Below the pieces are notes generated by a model. It saw nothing but the letters and a program-made list of their open reading frames with translations, was not told the DNA's origin and searched no databases. Source: Edaphochlamys debaryana (Eukaryota; Chlorophyta; Chlorophyceae; Chlamydomonadales). Taken from it: 64,000 bases of DNA. The stretch spans positions 1 through 64,000 of the forward strand of contig JAEHOE010000113.1 of assembly GCA_016858145.1 (NCBI GenBank), given 5' to 3'. This document shows, piece by piece, positions 12,963 through 23,897 of this stretch. Each line of letters starts with the position of its first letter. Positions within the stretch are counted from its first letter, which is position 1. A program made the position numbers and the translations under genes.

Positions 12963-15117
12963 ATGTCAAAGGACTACTGCTTCGTGCAGTGCGGCGCACA
13001 GAAGTGCGGGCGGCGGGCCGCGTACACAATGTGCGCTTGCCCGGACCTCTGCCTACAGGACCCCAACAACATCAGGTCGAGTGTTAAGCTGTTCTGCAAA
13101 GACCACATAGGCCAACATGTAGCGGAGAAGCTGTGCCGGAAGCCCACCAGCAAGCGGATGCTGGCGTCGTTTCTTGACGACGACGCTCCCAACGCCGACC
13201 TGGACCCTGTCCTTGCCAGCGATTGCTGCATCGAGCAGTGGGAGGCCCGCTACGGGTCTCACGCAGCGAAAATCGTCCGGCACATCAAGCTGCCGCCAGG
13301 CCGGGAGGACGAGGCGCGCCACCGGGAGGAGTCATACGCACTGGTCGCTGCTGTGGGGACTATGCTGGGACAGGGCAAGGGCAGGCACTCAGTAGACGAG
13401 CTGCGTAGGGAGAGCATCATCAGGCGAGAGAACAATCAGAGAGAGGGTGGCGAGTGGACGTGCGCTTTGTGCGCGGCCAAGTGTGCGCTTGTAGTGTTCG
13501 CACAGCCCAGCAAGGAGGCGATTGGGTATCAGGAGGAGGGCTCGGAGTGGTGGTGCTGGGCGTGCGCTCCCGTTGTGGCAGCCCAGAGAGCGGAGGAGGA
13601 GGGCTTCTGCCTGCAGCGCTTCTGCATCGCCGAGAAGGAAGAGTTGGATGCGCTCGAGTGCGTAACGCGGGGAGGGGGGGGGGGGCGGGGCGGGTGAGAG
13701 GGGAATGAAGAGGGGACGAAGGGGAAGGAATGGGTACGTGCCTGACTCGTGCCTACACTGCCCGTCCCCTGAGTACAGGAAGGTGCTCAACGCCTACCAC
13801 ATCGGTAACATCCCCTTCAAGCCGACCAACTTGGCTAATACGCCACCAAGGTGGGCGGGACACTGTGGTCAGGGGAAAGAGTAGAGCGCGGGATTGGGGG
13901 TGGGAGGGAACAGTGAGGGCATGCTAGGCTGAAGAGGCCAAGCTGCTTCTGTGCTTGCGGTCCCTGTCCTGTAGCGTCTACCCTGTCCTGTCTGAGCTGG
14001 GCGCTGTCGAGGAGCTACAATGCCTGCTACCTGAGCGTGGAGCGCCACGGTGGACGCCAGAGATGATGGAGGCGGAGATGACGCTGTGGGGCAACTGTGC
14101 GTTGGCGAGGCTTGTGAAGGAGGAGAAGGACCCAGAGTTCAGGTGTGTTGGAAGGTTGGATTGGGAAGTTCAGGAGCCTCTGGCCCAACCTTGCTGACCA
14201 CACCCATGCTTTGCCCGGCTCTTGTGCTCGGTAGTACTACCAACCTGGGTGTCCTCCCCGCCCCCTTCCCTCCAACGACCTTCTCCGTCTGCTCCCGCGC
14301 CCCCCACCCCACCCCCACCCCCCCGTGTCCCTCTTGCAGTGCGCTGGTTGAGGAGGGAGGAGCCGCGGCAGTGGGGAGCTGCCTGGCGGAGGACTCGAAT
14401 TGCAAGATCTACCGCAGCTTCAACTACGACTGCCCGCCGCAGAAGCGAGAGAAGTCCATCCTGTACTGGGTGATCAAGACGCTGTGGGACGAGGTGGAGT
14501 CTGGCGGGGGCGCCCCGGGGAGGGACGTGTCGCCTTGGTCGATGATCGTGCTCATAATTGTTGGGCGGGGAGGAGTGACCTTCTCGGCTTTCCACATAGA
14601 TCGTGCGGGGGCAAAGAATGTCGCGTTTGCAGCATGGCACGTGCCTCCTGGTGCGGTGCTTGCACGCTGGGTGTTCATCAGCCCTGCAATAATCTCAAAA
14701 TTCAACGAGTGGGTGGTGGGGCTGAAGGGGAAGAAGGGAGGGGCTAAGAAGGTGAAGTGGGAGCGCCGCAACCGCACACCCTGGGCGCCTACTCCGACCT
14801 GGCTGATGCAGCCTCACCTCACACAGGAGGGCATTGACGCATGTGTGGAGGAGTTCGGGGAGGAGCATGTGCGGGTGGTGGACCAGAAGCACGCTGACCT
14901 GGTGGAATTGCCCCCGGGGTGGGCCCACCAGGTCACCAACGTCAACAGCAATGTCAAGGTGGCGTGGGAGGTGGCCGACCTAAGGATGGCAGGGCCCCTC
15001 TTCTGGCTCCCTCGTTTCCTGGCCACTCAGGGCCTCATTTCATACTATGGATTCGACTATACGTACCTCGAAAAACTGGTGACCAAAAATGTAGTGGCGT
15101 TGGCGAGGGTCCTGTGA
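12963..15117 (+). CDS. JmjC-domain protein, KDM3/JMJ25-like, with Cys-rich N-terminus
   Basis: Four exons (12963-13657, 13779-13850, 13975-14142, 14340-15117) join in frame to 570 aa. Donors are GTGCGT, GTGGGC and GTGTGT; acceptors are ACAG, GTAG and GCAG. The N-terminal 60 residues are rich in Cys and His (CFVQCGAQKCGRR, MCACPDLCL, LFCKDHIGQH), and two CxxC pairs follow (WTCALCAAKC, WWCWACAP), consistent with zinc binding. The C-terminal third resembles KDM3-type JmjC domains. An Fe(II)-binding HxD sits at about H397/D399 (AFHIDRAGAKNV), and the distal His at about 508 lies in LPPGWAHQVTNVNSNVKVAW, matching the family pattern IPAGxPHQVRN. The family are 2-oxoglutarate-dependent lysine demethylases or related hydroxylases in the nucleus. 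Activity here is inferred; the family call rests on motif similarity recalled by eye. It is flanked by hairpin repeats, and a TGTAA signal lies 223 nt after the stop. Confidence 0.72.
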
Positions 15118-15339
15118 TTACGTGGGGGGCCTCAGAGGCTTTCGGTGCATTAGGCACGCTTCTTCCGGCCAACATATGGTGGTTGGACGCCTGTTAACAT
15201 TCGGATGTCTAGCGTGGCTTTGGTGTGGGAAATGAGGATGATGGGAGCAGCGGAAGAACTAACGTGCGTGGCATGACAAGGAATGGTTACGCTTAAGGGC
15301 CCGTGGTAGTGCATTAAGCTGAACACGCTATGCCTGGAG

Positions 15340-15344
15340 TGTAA
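15340..15344 (+). terminator. TGTAA poly(A) signal of the JmjC gene
   Basis: TGTAA, the usual polyadenylation signal of Chlamydomonas-type algae, occurs 223 nt after the stop codon of the JmjC gene on the same strand. Confidence 0.5.
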
Positions 15345-15750
15345 GGCAGGGCACATAAACAATGAAGGGCTGTGATGGGCTGTGGTGAGCAGGAGCAGGA
15401 GAGTGGACACATGTATAGGGGCACCGACAGGACACAGGCTTTAACATCATTAGTGCTGCATCCATACGTCCGTGTCTTGCCAACATCCTGCAATCCTGCG
15501 CCCCGCCCAAGCCGCTCCAGCCCGCCCCAGACCAGATCTTGCCGGCCCTCAACGCTTCCCAAGCCACTCATGGACGTCCATAATGCCATGCCACCACAAA
15601 ACATGCCTTGGCTCCGAAAAGTTCATGCGCCAAATGCCAACAACCAAAAGGCGCCCGGGGCCCTCTTGGCCCATCCATCCATCCCATCCTCCAAGTGCAA
15701 GTACCTCTTGCGCTCAGGACAAGCTTCAGCTGCTATTATGCATATGGCTA

Positions 15751-16634
15751 CTATGCCATGGCCTCGGCCTCAGCCTCGGCCTCGCCATCGGCGGGGTCAA
15801 CCTGCAGCACGGCGCCCTGCACGGCAGCGCCCTCCTCCATGGGGGGGGCGTCCACCCCTCCCTCGGGGTACCAGATGCCCAGGTGCGAGGGCAGGTGGTC
15901 CAGGACGACGGGGTCGGTGAGGGCGTTGGTGAAGATGGGAGCGTAGGTCAGGGACACGCGCTCTACCCAGATGAGCCCCTCCACGGTGCTGGTGGTGGGC
16001 CAGGGGACCGAGCGGGGTTCGGGGTGCAGGAACGCGTGACTGCAGTTCTCGCTTAGCAGGCCCCAGGCCCTGGTGTGGGGGCAGAGAATGGGGGTGCAGC
16101 GCTCGAGGTCGTGGTCAGACAGCTCGACAAAGGGCAGCTCGAGGCGCAGCCGGGACACCAGGTCCTCGTAGCTGATCTCGCAGAAGAAGCAGTCCGGGTC
16201 GACGTGGCCGCCTGCGTACAGGGTGCCGATGGTGACGTTGCCGGCGGGAATCCAGGCCTGTGAGCGGATGGTAAGGGAGGGGGGGGGGAGATCTGTAGGA
16301 TCGGAAGGTCTCTACTGCCTTTGCTGGCCCTTTTGGAGACCCCATGAGGGCCAGACGCAACGTATGGCTGGCCAGCGCTGAACAAAGATAGGCGACTGAC
16401 CTTGACCGGGTGAACGCCCTGGGCGTTCTTGGGAATCAGGGAGGCGGCGTAAACGTCCTGAATCCTGAATAGGGGCGTGATGGGGCCGCTCCGGCGGAGG
16501 ACAGAACCAATGGAGCAGCGGGCAGGCTGTCGCAGCTTGAGGCCGTGGTTGCCTCCCAGGGGAGTGCCGGGGCGGATCATCCAGTGAGTATCCGTGCCTG
16601 CGGCAATAACGTGGGAGTCCACCTCGTGTGCCAT
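15751..16634 (-). CDS. Hypothetical protein, 246 aa, two exons
   Basis: The ATG at 16634 starts exon 1 (16401-16634, MAHEVDSHVIAAGTDTHW and onward). A GTCAGT donor and a CACAG acceptor lead to exon 2 (15751-16257, starting AWIPAGNVTIGTLYAGG), which ends at TAG. The junction is phase 0 and the joined protein is 246 aa. It has no signal peptide or membrane segment that I can see. Features are a CFFC pair in a DPDCFFCEISYED stretch, a segment CTPILCPHTRAWGLL, and an acidic Glu-Ala tail. I do not recognise the family. The gene faces the JmjC gene tail to tail, with 633 bp between the two stops. The even composition and clean splice junction make a real gene likely. Confidence 0.65.
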
Positions 16635-17099
16635 TTCTCTGGGGGAGAAGGCAAGGAGAGTGGGAAAGCGGCCGCGGGGTTGGGGGCTGTGGGGGATAAG
16701 GCCTTCCGATGCTGGCTTAAAAGCTCAGGGAGGCAGAGATAACGGGGGGGTCCGTGAGCAGGAGCAACCGCGGGCTAGGGGCTAGGGAGGCTGTGGAACG
16801 GGCGTGCTCCTCTACAGCGAGCCAGAGCAGGCAGCGATGGCTGCAAGCCAGTGCAGCCAGGCAACAACGGAGAGCACTCAAGAGCAAACAAAGCCCGCGC
16901 TTACTTGAATTACTTGGACGCGAGCGACGCGCGAGGGGCAGGAGCAGGGTGCAGCGTTGGGGATACGCGTCGAAGACGTGATGTGTGGTGATAACAACCT
17001 GGCAGCGGCAACTTGAGCTATAAGAAGGCGCCCAGGCGAGTTCCAGAAGTGTACGAGCACATGAAGGCGTCTGTCGAGGACGTCGCGAAAGGCGCGAAA
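16635..17099. other. Upstream region of the 246-aa gene, no gene seen
   Basis: This stretch lies 5' of the minus-strand hypothetical gene and presumably holds its 5' UTR and promoter. I see no further splice-consistent ORF, no RNA gene and no clear motif in it. Confidence 0.4.
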
Positions 17100-17265
17100 G
17101 GCGCGAAGAGGGGCTACGGAGGGAAGGGCTACGGTGGGCAACGGTGGGGTGGCCGTAAAGGGGGGGGGGGCTACGATGGGCTACGGTGGGGTGGCCGTAA
17201 AGGGGGGGGGGTTACGGAGGACAAGGGACTCTACCCCCCCATTACGGACTCAAGTAGTGCCATAG
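17100..17265. repeat. Second cluster of the TTACGG / CTACGG repeat family
   Basis: Two near-identical tandem copies of about 55 bp (GCTACGGTGGG, then GGGGTGGCCGTAAAGGGGG) are followed by GTTACGGAGGACAAGGG and then CCCCCCCATTACGGAC. The TTACGGAGG and CCCCATTACGG motifs are the same as in the cluster at 12695-12890. The two clusters bracket the JmjC and 246-aa genes. Confidence 0.6.
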
Positions 17266-17357
17266 GGCATGGCGCCAGGGACCATCCTGACACTCCACTC
17301 CCCACTCCGCCCCACTCCCCACTCCAACCTTCCAACACCACCTTTGCTGCTGCTCAC

Positions 17358-17427
17358 CCTGTTGTGCTGCCTCCTCCACCATGTCTCCCACCAGGGTCTC
17401 CACAAGGCTCTGCTCCAGCTCCAAGGC
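17358..17427 (-). other. Orphan exon-like segment (ALELEQSLVETLVGDMVEEA)
   Basis: On the minus strand a TTCCAG acceptor precedes a 70-nt open segment translating as ALELEQSLVETLVGDMVEEA plus a few residues, closed by a GTGAGC donor. The amphipathic acidic helix-like peptide and the correct splice signals suggest an exon. I could not join it to convincing neighbours, so it may be a relic, or part of a gene I failed to reconstruct between about 17240 and 17770. Confidence 0.25.
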
Positions 17428-17429
17428 CT

Positions 17430-18865
17430 GGAACCACAAGGGGCAGCAGTGTCAGGACACACCACATTATTGAACAACATGTTTCCATCCTGAATGCAAA
17501 CGGGAAGCTTTTGGGGGAGCTCTGATTACTCTGATGCCATTTTGCAGGTGGGCCCCAGCAATTGTGTCAGCGTCATGCCTGCGGTCTGACAGGTTTGGCT
17601 CGTACTGTCGTGGCTTCTGATGTGGCACTGGCTTTGGCCACTGATGCCGCTTCTGCTGTATGTGACACACATCTCTGCATTGAGTGCTGGTTGGCTTGGG
17701 GCCTTGGGAAGATTTTTAAGACCAGAGCGTGTCCCTGGCAGTGGTGATAAGGTCAGGAAAGGGTCCAATCAAGCTGCCAATGATGGGGATGTGTTGGCGT
17801 GATGATAAACCTGTTGGTTGTCAGGCCACAACTCTCAAGAGCAGGCAAGTGAGTTCCCAGGGAGAAATTTGGCTTGCCCCAGCCTCCGCTGGGACGTAAA
17901 TCACGCGGGTCGTTGACACCCTCACGCGGACACGCGCCCCTGTCGCCAGGCAGTGCCCCAGTGTCGAAGCAGGCTGTTGTTTGAACCAAAGGGCAAATCA
18001 AAATGCAGGGGCCGCGGGAAGCCCTGGCTTGGGTGGTCACCGCTCCGTTTGCGGACCGCCAACGCGTTTGCGGCATCTTCCCAAGGCACGCTAGAGCTGC
18101 TGCAACAAGCCGCATGACACGCATGCTGCATTAGGCGTGGCGGGGCTTGGAGAATATCATCTGGCCCACTACTCCCGTGCACGCGCATGCGTGTTGCATG
18201 TGTGCGATGGCGGGGAGCACAGCATGAGGCAGGGGGTTGATGCCGTGAAGGATACTGATGCTGAAGGTGGGCCTCGCCGCCTCTGGGTGGGCCTCAGTGC
18301 GTCCCAGAGGTAGAGCCCGGTGTTGAGGTTAGTGTCGTCGCCTACTTAAGGCGTGTTGCAGCGCAACGGGGTGCACGTGCAGTGCCGCACCGTGCCATGC
18401 GGCCTCCCTCCCCCTGCGCCGCCCGCGACCCACCAGCGACCCACCGGGCCACTGCGGCCAAAAGGGGGGGCAAGCCCCGACTGCTGCGCAGCTCAGTGGT
18501 TGCTCCTCCTCGCAGACTCAGGGGCTGGGTATCACAGGGACACCCTTAGGCCCACCAGCTCCGTTCGTCCAAATGGATTATGTCCTGGTAGTGCAACTTA
18601 AGCGCCGCGCGGCTTGTGTTGGCCGTGCCGAGCTGTGGGTGCATTGGCGGGCGGCGGGTGGGGCAGGGCATGCCACGGCGGGCTGGTCGGGGGGCGGTCG
18701 CGGGAACAGGAACAGCTTATCGACCTTTACGCCGATACTCCCAATACTGACTTCACCTCTCACCACATCACATTGCTGTAGCCGCTCCCCGCGTTCTTAA
18801 GCTCTCCAGTAGTCTCGGAATTAACGCGGTCAGCGTTGGCACGGCAGGAGACAGCCAGCCGCACA
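17430..18865. other. Intergenic stretch, no supported gene
   Basis: Open frames occur on both strands but show no recognisable domain, splice-consistent chain or compositional bias. The last few hundred bases presumably contain the promoter and 5' UTR of the chromodomain gene that starts at 18866. Confidence 0.35.
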
Positions 18866-20886
18866 ATGCTGCTGGTGAACACCAAGCAACTGCAGGCTGC
18901 ATACGCTGAGGAGTTTAAGGACGTGTTGCAACAGGGCAACATTGACCGACGGAAGCCGCTCAGCCAGAAGTCAGCAAGCGCGTTTGTCACGGCCATCAAG
19001 GAGCAGATACAAGCAAAAGAGGTAATGTCGCTGGCGGGAGCTGAAAGGGTGGCGCACCATTCATGCAATCGCACACGCAGGCCGTTTTGTTATGCCGGGC
19101 CATCATACAAAGCACGCTGCAGTTACCGGCCGTTGCGGCTCGACGAAGTGACCTGCACCGTGTCTGGAGGCCCGGACCATCCGCGGTCCCCAATACCTTC
19201 GCGAAGCCCACGGATGCTGCCGCTCAGCGGCCAAAGATAGGCGTACACAGTTGGCAGCGTAGGCCAACTTTCAGCAGAACGGGGGTGGGGCGTAAGTTCA
19301 CTTTGGCGAAGCCCGTTTCTCACCTTTCTTCCCGCCCCCCCCTCCACCTCTCCCTGGCCATGCTCACTGGCTTGCAGACCGGGATGGGTCTGCTGCAGCG
19401 CCTGCTTGACTTTGTAAAGCGCCACGGCCTAAATGACGCGGACCGCATTGCCCGCCTGGACGCGGGCCGGGATGACGTGACAGACATGGCGGCCAAGCTG
19501 GCCGCAGCGAAGGCCGCGGAACAGTACGCGGCGTCTGCACGCCAGGTCGCGGATGCTCTGAGGGCTGAGGCGGAGCAGGCCGAAGCGAAGGCGGCTTGGC
19601 TGGAGGAGGAGGCCAAGACGGCACGGGCGGTGGCCTCAGATGCGTTGAGGGCAGAGGGGGCGGCCACCACGTCAGCTGGGGCCGCCGGCGGGCCCAAGAC
19701 CGCGGCGGGGACGACGCCAAAGCGGACGGCCGCTGGGGCCGGCCCCTCGAAAGAGGACAAGGCTCCCGCACCCAAGGCCGCTGCCTCGGGGCGTGGCGAG
19801 GCCGACGCAACCCAGCCAGGTGAGGGCTGGCATGTGTTGCCGAGCTGCCCTGCCCTCAGCGGCCGTTGAAGTGGGGCACGATCTCCTCTGACGGCTCTGA
19901 CATGTTGGCCCGAACAACGTGTCCTGCTTGTTGCAGCTGTGGTTACTTCCTTGTAACTGCATCCGATCTTTTCTTGCCCCCGCCAGGCCGGACTCGCTCT
20001 GCCGTTGCCGTTCCCCCAAAGCCGGCGGTGCGGTCGGACCCGGCACGCCGGGCACCCAGGGCACCCGCAGCCGTTGCCGGCTCGGGTGCCAAGGCTGCGT
20101 CTGTCTCCAAGTCGACCGGCAGCAAGCGGCCCCGTGAGCCCTCGCCTGAGGAGGACAGTGAGGAGAAAGACGGCTTCTTCACGGTAGGTTTGCGGGCACA
20201 GAAGGGGCTTAGGGGAGCCGAGCGAGCCCGTTGTTGACTGCCGCCTGCGCTCAGGGCTTGGAGGCTCCGTTCTGCACGTGAACGTCCAAGGCCAGTGTGA
20301 ACTTGCATTGTGCTGCTGCTGGCGCGCGCACAACTACAACCCCACCTGTGCGTGTGTCTGACCTTTATTGCCCTGCTGTATGGTCTCCAATGCACGTCCA
20401 CAGATTGAGTCGTTCATCAAGTCCCGTGGCAAGGGCCCCGCGAGCCAGCTGCTGGTGCGCTGGGAGGGCTTTGGCCCTGAGGCCGACACCTGGGAGAAGG
20501 AGCGCAAGCTGCGGCAGGTGAGAACTGCTGGCCGGGGGCAAGGAGCGAGTGTTGAGCCCTGGCTGCAGTTGAAGCGGGTATTAGATCATCACACATGTCT
20601 AAAGCTCACTAAGTTGGGGTGGCGGGTCAACTGCAGATCTGCATACTACTGGAGGGGCCTCCAAGACTAGACCAGTGCCCCCAGCTTCAGTGGCGGTACC
20701 AGCCCCATCCGATCCACCACTCCCTAGCCAGCATTGAAGCGTCCGTGCCTGCGGTTCACTTGCCAAGCTGCTCCCTTCGCCTCAGTGTCCTGCTGCACCC
20801 TAACTGTGACTCCTGCGCTCGTGTTTCCCCAGGACCTGGAGCCCAAGGTGTTCAAGCAGCTCATGGAGGAGATGGAGGCGCGCTGA
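18866..20886 (+). CDS. Chromodomain protein, 320 aa
   Basis: Five exons (18866-19021, 19378-19819, 19987-20183, 20404-20517, 20833-20886) give a continuous 320-aa frame. I took the ATG at 18866 (MLLVNTKQLQAAYAEEF) because no upstream in-frame ATG precedes it. Residues about 80-145 are an Ala/Glu/Lys-rich predicted coiled coil. Residues 150-255 are basic and disordered, with KRPREPSPEEDSEEKD near the end. Residues about 262-305 are a chromodomain (FFTIESFIKSRGKG, LLVRWEGFGPEADTWE) with the aromatic cage positions F, W and F present, followed by a short helix DLEPKVFKQLMEEMEAR. Chromodomains bind methylated histone lysines, so a nuclear chromatin-reader role is inferred. It is not attached to an integrase or reverse transcriptase here, so it is not obviously part of a chromovirus-type retrotransposon. 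Confidence 0.82.
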
Positions 20887-22393
20887 GGGGCCCAACTGGG
20901 AGGGGAACCAGTGGGAGGGAGTGTTTGATGCTTGGAGAGCTGACATGACTACGTAGCTATGGACGTCACAGGACTGGGGACACTGAGAAGGGAAGATTGC
21001 AGACCAGGTCATGTACCTTGACCTTTAGTTGCAGATGCAGTGCTTTTGTGCACTGGGTTCAAGTGCGTTTTTGTGGGGTTGCAACTGGGTGGCTTCATTC
21101 TTGGATGGATTGATCTGACCTTGCGCTGCTATGATGAGCTAGGTATACTAGCTGATAGGACATGCTGGAGTAGATGGAGGTGAGGCTCCTCTCCATCCTG
21201 ACCTGGGACACTCTTGCCAAGAGCTCCATGTTGACTGGCTCAGCAGGGGGGGAACTCGTTGTTGGTCAGCAGACCTAACACCAATAGCGGCCCAGTGACT
21301 GCGTGTCGACCCAGTGTGAAGTTTGCGTATCTCTGCCGGCTGCCAGTGACTAGCTGAGGGCTGCCGTTGGTGTACACGTACGTATATGGGAGTCTGCCTG
21401 GTCGGTGGACACAGATCGCTGCTGGTTTGCTGTGGTGCAAACATGCACAGGCTTCGCACGGATATGCCTTGCTCAGGCTTAAGGACGCATCATGGAAGTA
21501 CAGCAGACAAGGCAGGAGCCCCGTGCCCCCGCGCCCCCCAGGGGGTCCAATGTTCGAGCCCTCCACGGAGCCCTCTAACCCCTGTCCACCACCAGCCCGC
21601 CGCACCACGGCATGCGGGCTCTCACCCGGCCCATATACCGTTTTATATAGTTCATCGTTGGGACCGGTCTGGGCACGGCGGGGAGATTTAACCCAAGGTG
21701 CTCAACATGCAGCTGGGTTCAGAAACTTCCCTGCCGTCAACTAACGAACTGCAGGGTAAAGCAAAATGCTTCCCATTTGCTTGAGGCGTGATGTCTGGGA
21801 CGAACCTACCCCCCCCCCCTGAACGACACACTGCAGGGAAAAGCAAACTGAAGCTTGTGGCATCGCGGGCTGGGCGTGAGTTGCTTCACCCCTACGAAGC
21901 CACTTCACGGCGGGGGCTCAGCCCCGAAACCACAGACATGAATCACATCACAGGGCAGCCCAATGGATGCCTTCATTCCTCCGTTTGCCCCATCCTCGCT
22001 CTCCGCACATCAGCTCTACCCAAGCTAGTTACTGCTGTCAGCCGTCCTCCGTGTTGATTGAACAGGCTTGGTCCCCGTCTTCAAAGAAGCACCTGAAGGC
22101 CCAGAAGAGGCGCAAATGCTTGTGCCGTACTTCAGTGCCCTCTGCAATTGCCCTGTCCCACATCTAGGCCCATACTTGCAGTCACGCCAAGTGCCAGCGC
22201 CTGGTAGGCCGCCGCCTGCACTGGTAGGTACCTCATGCTTGGCACGCGGCACGCGGCACTCGGCACACGGCCCCCCTTGGCACACGGCCCCCTTGCCCCC
22301 CCTTGGCACGCGGCCCCTCGAATTGACGCAGGGTTCGTGCCCACCTCCCGCTGCCAGGCAGCAGCCACCAGCCCAGCCCGGAGAGCCCTCCCC
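20887..22393. other. Intergenic region between two 3' ends
   Basis: The chromodomain gene (+) and the TLS1-like gene (-) converge on this 1.5 kb. I see no supported gene. It contains a short degenerate repeat around 22235-22318 (GGCACGCGGC / GGCACACGGCCCC) and two similar CTGCAGGG(T/A)AAAGCAAA segments near 21750 and 21830. Confidence 0.4.
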
Positions 22394-23897
22394 TCACTTC
22401 CGGCCGCCCTTCCCCGCCGCCCCCCGCTCCGTGATGAAGCGCCGCCTCCGCGCCTCCGCCTCCATCTCCTCCGGCGTGTACTTCTTCTTGGGAGGGGGGG
22501 CGCCAAAGGACTTGGCGAACTGGCCTCGCCGGATGCGCGCTGCCTCACGCTCCCGTGCCTCCTCCTCTTCCTCCAGGACCAGCGTCCTGCAATGTGAGGG
22601 AGGGGGGCAGGAAACAGAGGTTATGTCACGGCACACTTTAACGGTAAGGCGGGTTTCGGGTGCGTGAGTCGGATCCCCCGCAGCTGCCTTGTCGCTGGAC
22701 AGCATTTGGAGAGCTGAGTACTGAAGGACGACCGGCAACCGCGTTCTGCCCTGTTCCCCAGGCCCTTGCGCCCTTCCGTCTCCCCCGTCCCCCCTTCCTC
22801 GGCGCGCTGCACTCACCCCGCCCCGACCCTCGCCAGCAGCTTCCGCTTGAGCGCCTCGGTGGCCTCGATGTTGGCCAGCTTGTCGCGCGCGGACAGCGGC
22901 ACCTCGGCCAGCGTGGACACCAGCCCCGGCAGCACCACCTCCTGATCCAGCGTGCTCTTGAAGTCCGCGGGCACAGCGTACATCTCCGCCTCAAGCTGGA
23001 GGGGGCGGGGGGAGCGGCAGGGGGCGCAGGGACGGGAAAGAGAGGTGGGGGCGGGCGGGGGTGCGGTGGATGCCCTTCTCCGGCGGAGTCGACCCCTGCA
23101 CCGCTTTCCGTCCTGCTAAGGCATACACAGGAAGCCTCTACAGACATGGCCGCACCTTCCTCCGCTTCACTTCCGGGTCCTGCTCCTCCTCCTCCCGCTG
23201 AGCAGCCGTCTTGCCCAGCCGCAGGGCTAGCTGCTCCTCGACATACTTCTGCCTGCAGGCACAATGAGGTAAGGATGAGTGGAATCGAGCGCCTAAGGGA
23301 CGACGCGATAAGATAAGGTTCACAAACGACAGCCCCTGCTGTCCCCGCCGTAGGCGAACGGCTGCCTGCTTTAGCGTCAATCCGCGCCCAGTGTTCGCCC
23401 CTCCCCGCCACCCCGACGCACATGTGCGCGTCCTCGTCCTGCACGGTGGCGATGGACTTGGCCTTGACGTACGCATCCATCACGGGGCCCCCCAGACCAG
23501 TGGCCTCGGGCTCGGCGGAGCCGCCCCGAGCCTCCATTGCGGGCCCGATGCCCGGCCCGGCCACTCCCATTGCCAGCGCTGACGCGCCCGTGCCCGCGGT
23601 GCGCTTGCGGAGCTGCTGCCTCAGCCGCGTCTCCTCAAGCATGTCCCTGGAGGGGTTGGGGGCAGGCAGGGAAGCGGACTCACTGGAGGGGGCCGCCTGA
23701 CACGCGGGGGCTCGGGGCAAGGCAAGGAACTTGCCGAGACTTCACTTTCCGAGATGTGCAGCGTGATGCAAAAGCCTCGAGTGGAAGCACAGCCGTTAAA
23801 GCTATAGACTTGGCGGGGCCCCGCACCTGTGGCACTCCGGCTCAGCGGCATCGTCCTCGTCTTCAGACGCCACCTTCTTCCGCAGTTGCCGCCCCAT
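22394..23897 (-). CDS. TLS1: TLS1/C9orf78 (HCA59) family spliceosomal protein
   Basis: Five exons on the minus strand (23827-23897, 23422-23646, 23156-23252, 22817-22995, 22394-22586) join to 254 aa. Family hallmarks are a basic and acidic N-terminus (MGRQLRKKVASEDEDDAAEP), the segment LEETRLRQQLRKRTAG, the segment QDEDAHMQKYVEEQLALR, then VPADF, LSARDKLANIEATE and a Lys/Arg-rich C-terminus with KKKYTPEEMEAEARRRRF. Human C9orf78 has 289 aa, so the length fits. Family members associate with the BRR2 helicase of the spliceosome and influence 3' splice-site choice; fission yeast Tls1 affects splicing of telomere-related transcripts. A nuclear splicing role is inferred from this homology. Introns here lack the extreme G/C runs seen further right. 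Confidence 0.85.

Noticed and set aside
17013..17525. Plus-strand 170-codon frame with GGYGG-like repeats
   Set aside because: The Gly/Lys repeats are a translation of the CTACGGTGGG repeat cluster; the rest shows no conserved feature.
17753..18124. Minus-strand 123-codon frame
   Set aside because: It has no domain, unnatural composition and no splice partners; it is most likely chance in G+C-rich DNA.
18866..20886. Chromodomain gene as part of an LTR retrotransposon
   Set aside because: No integrase, protease, reverse transcriptase or long terminal repeats were found beside it, and it has a normal multi-exon structure.
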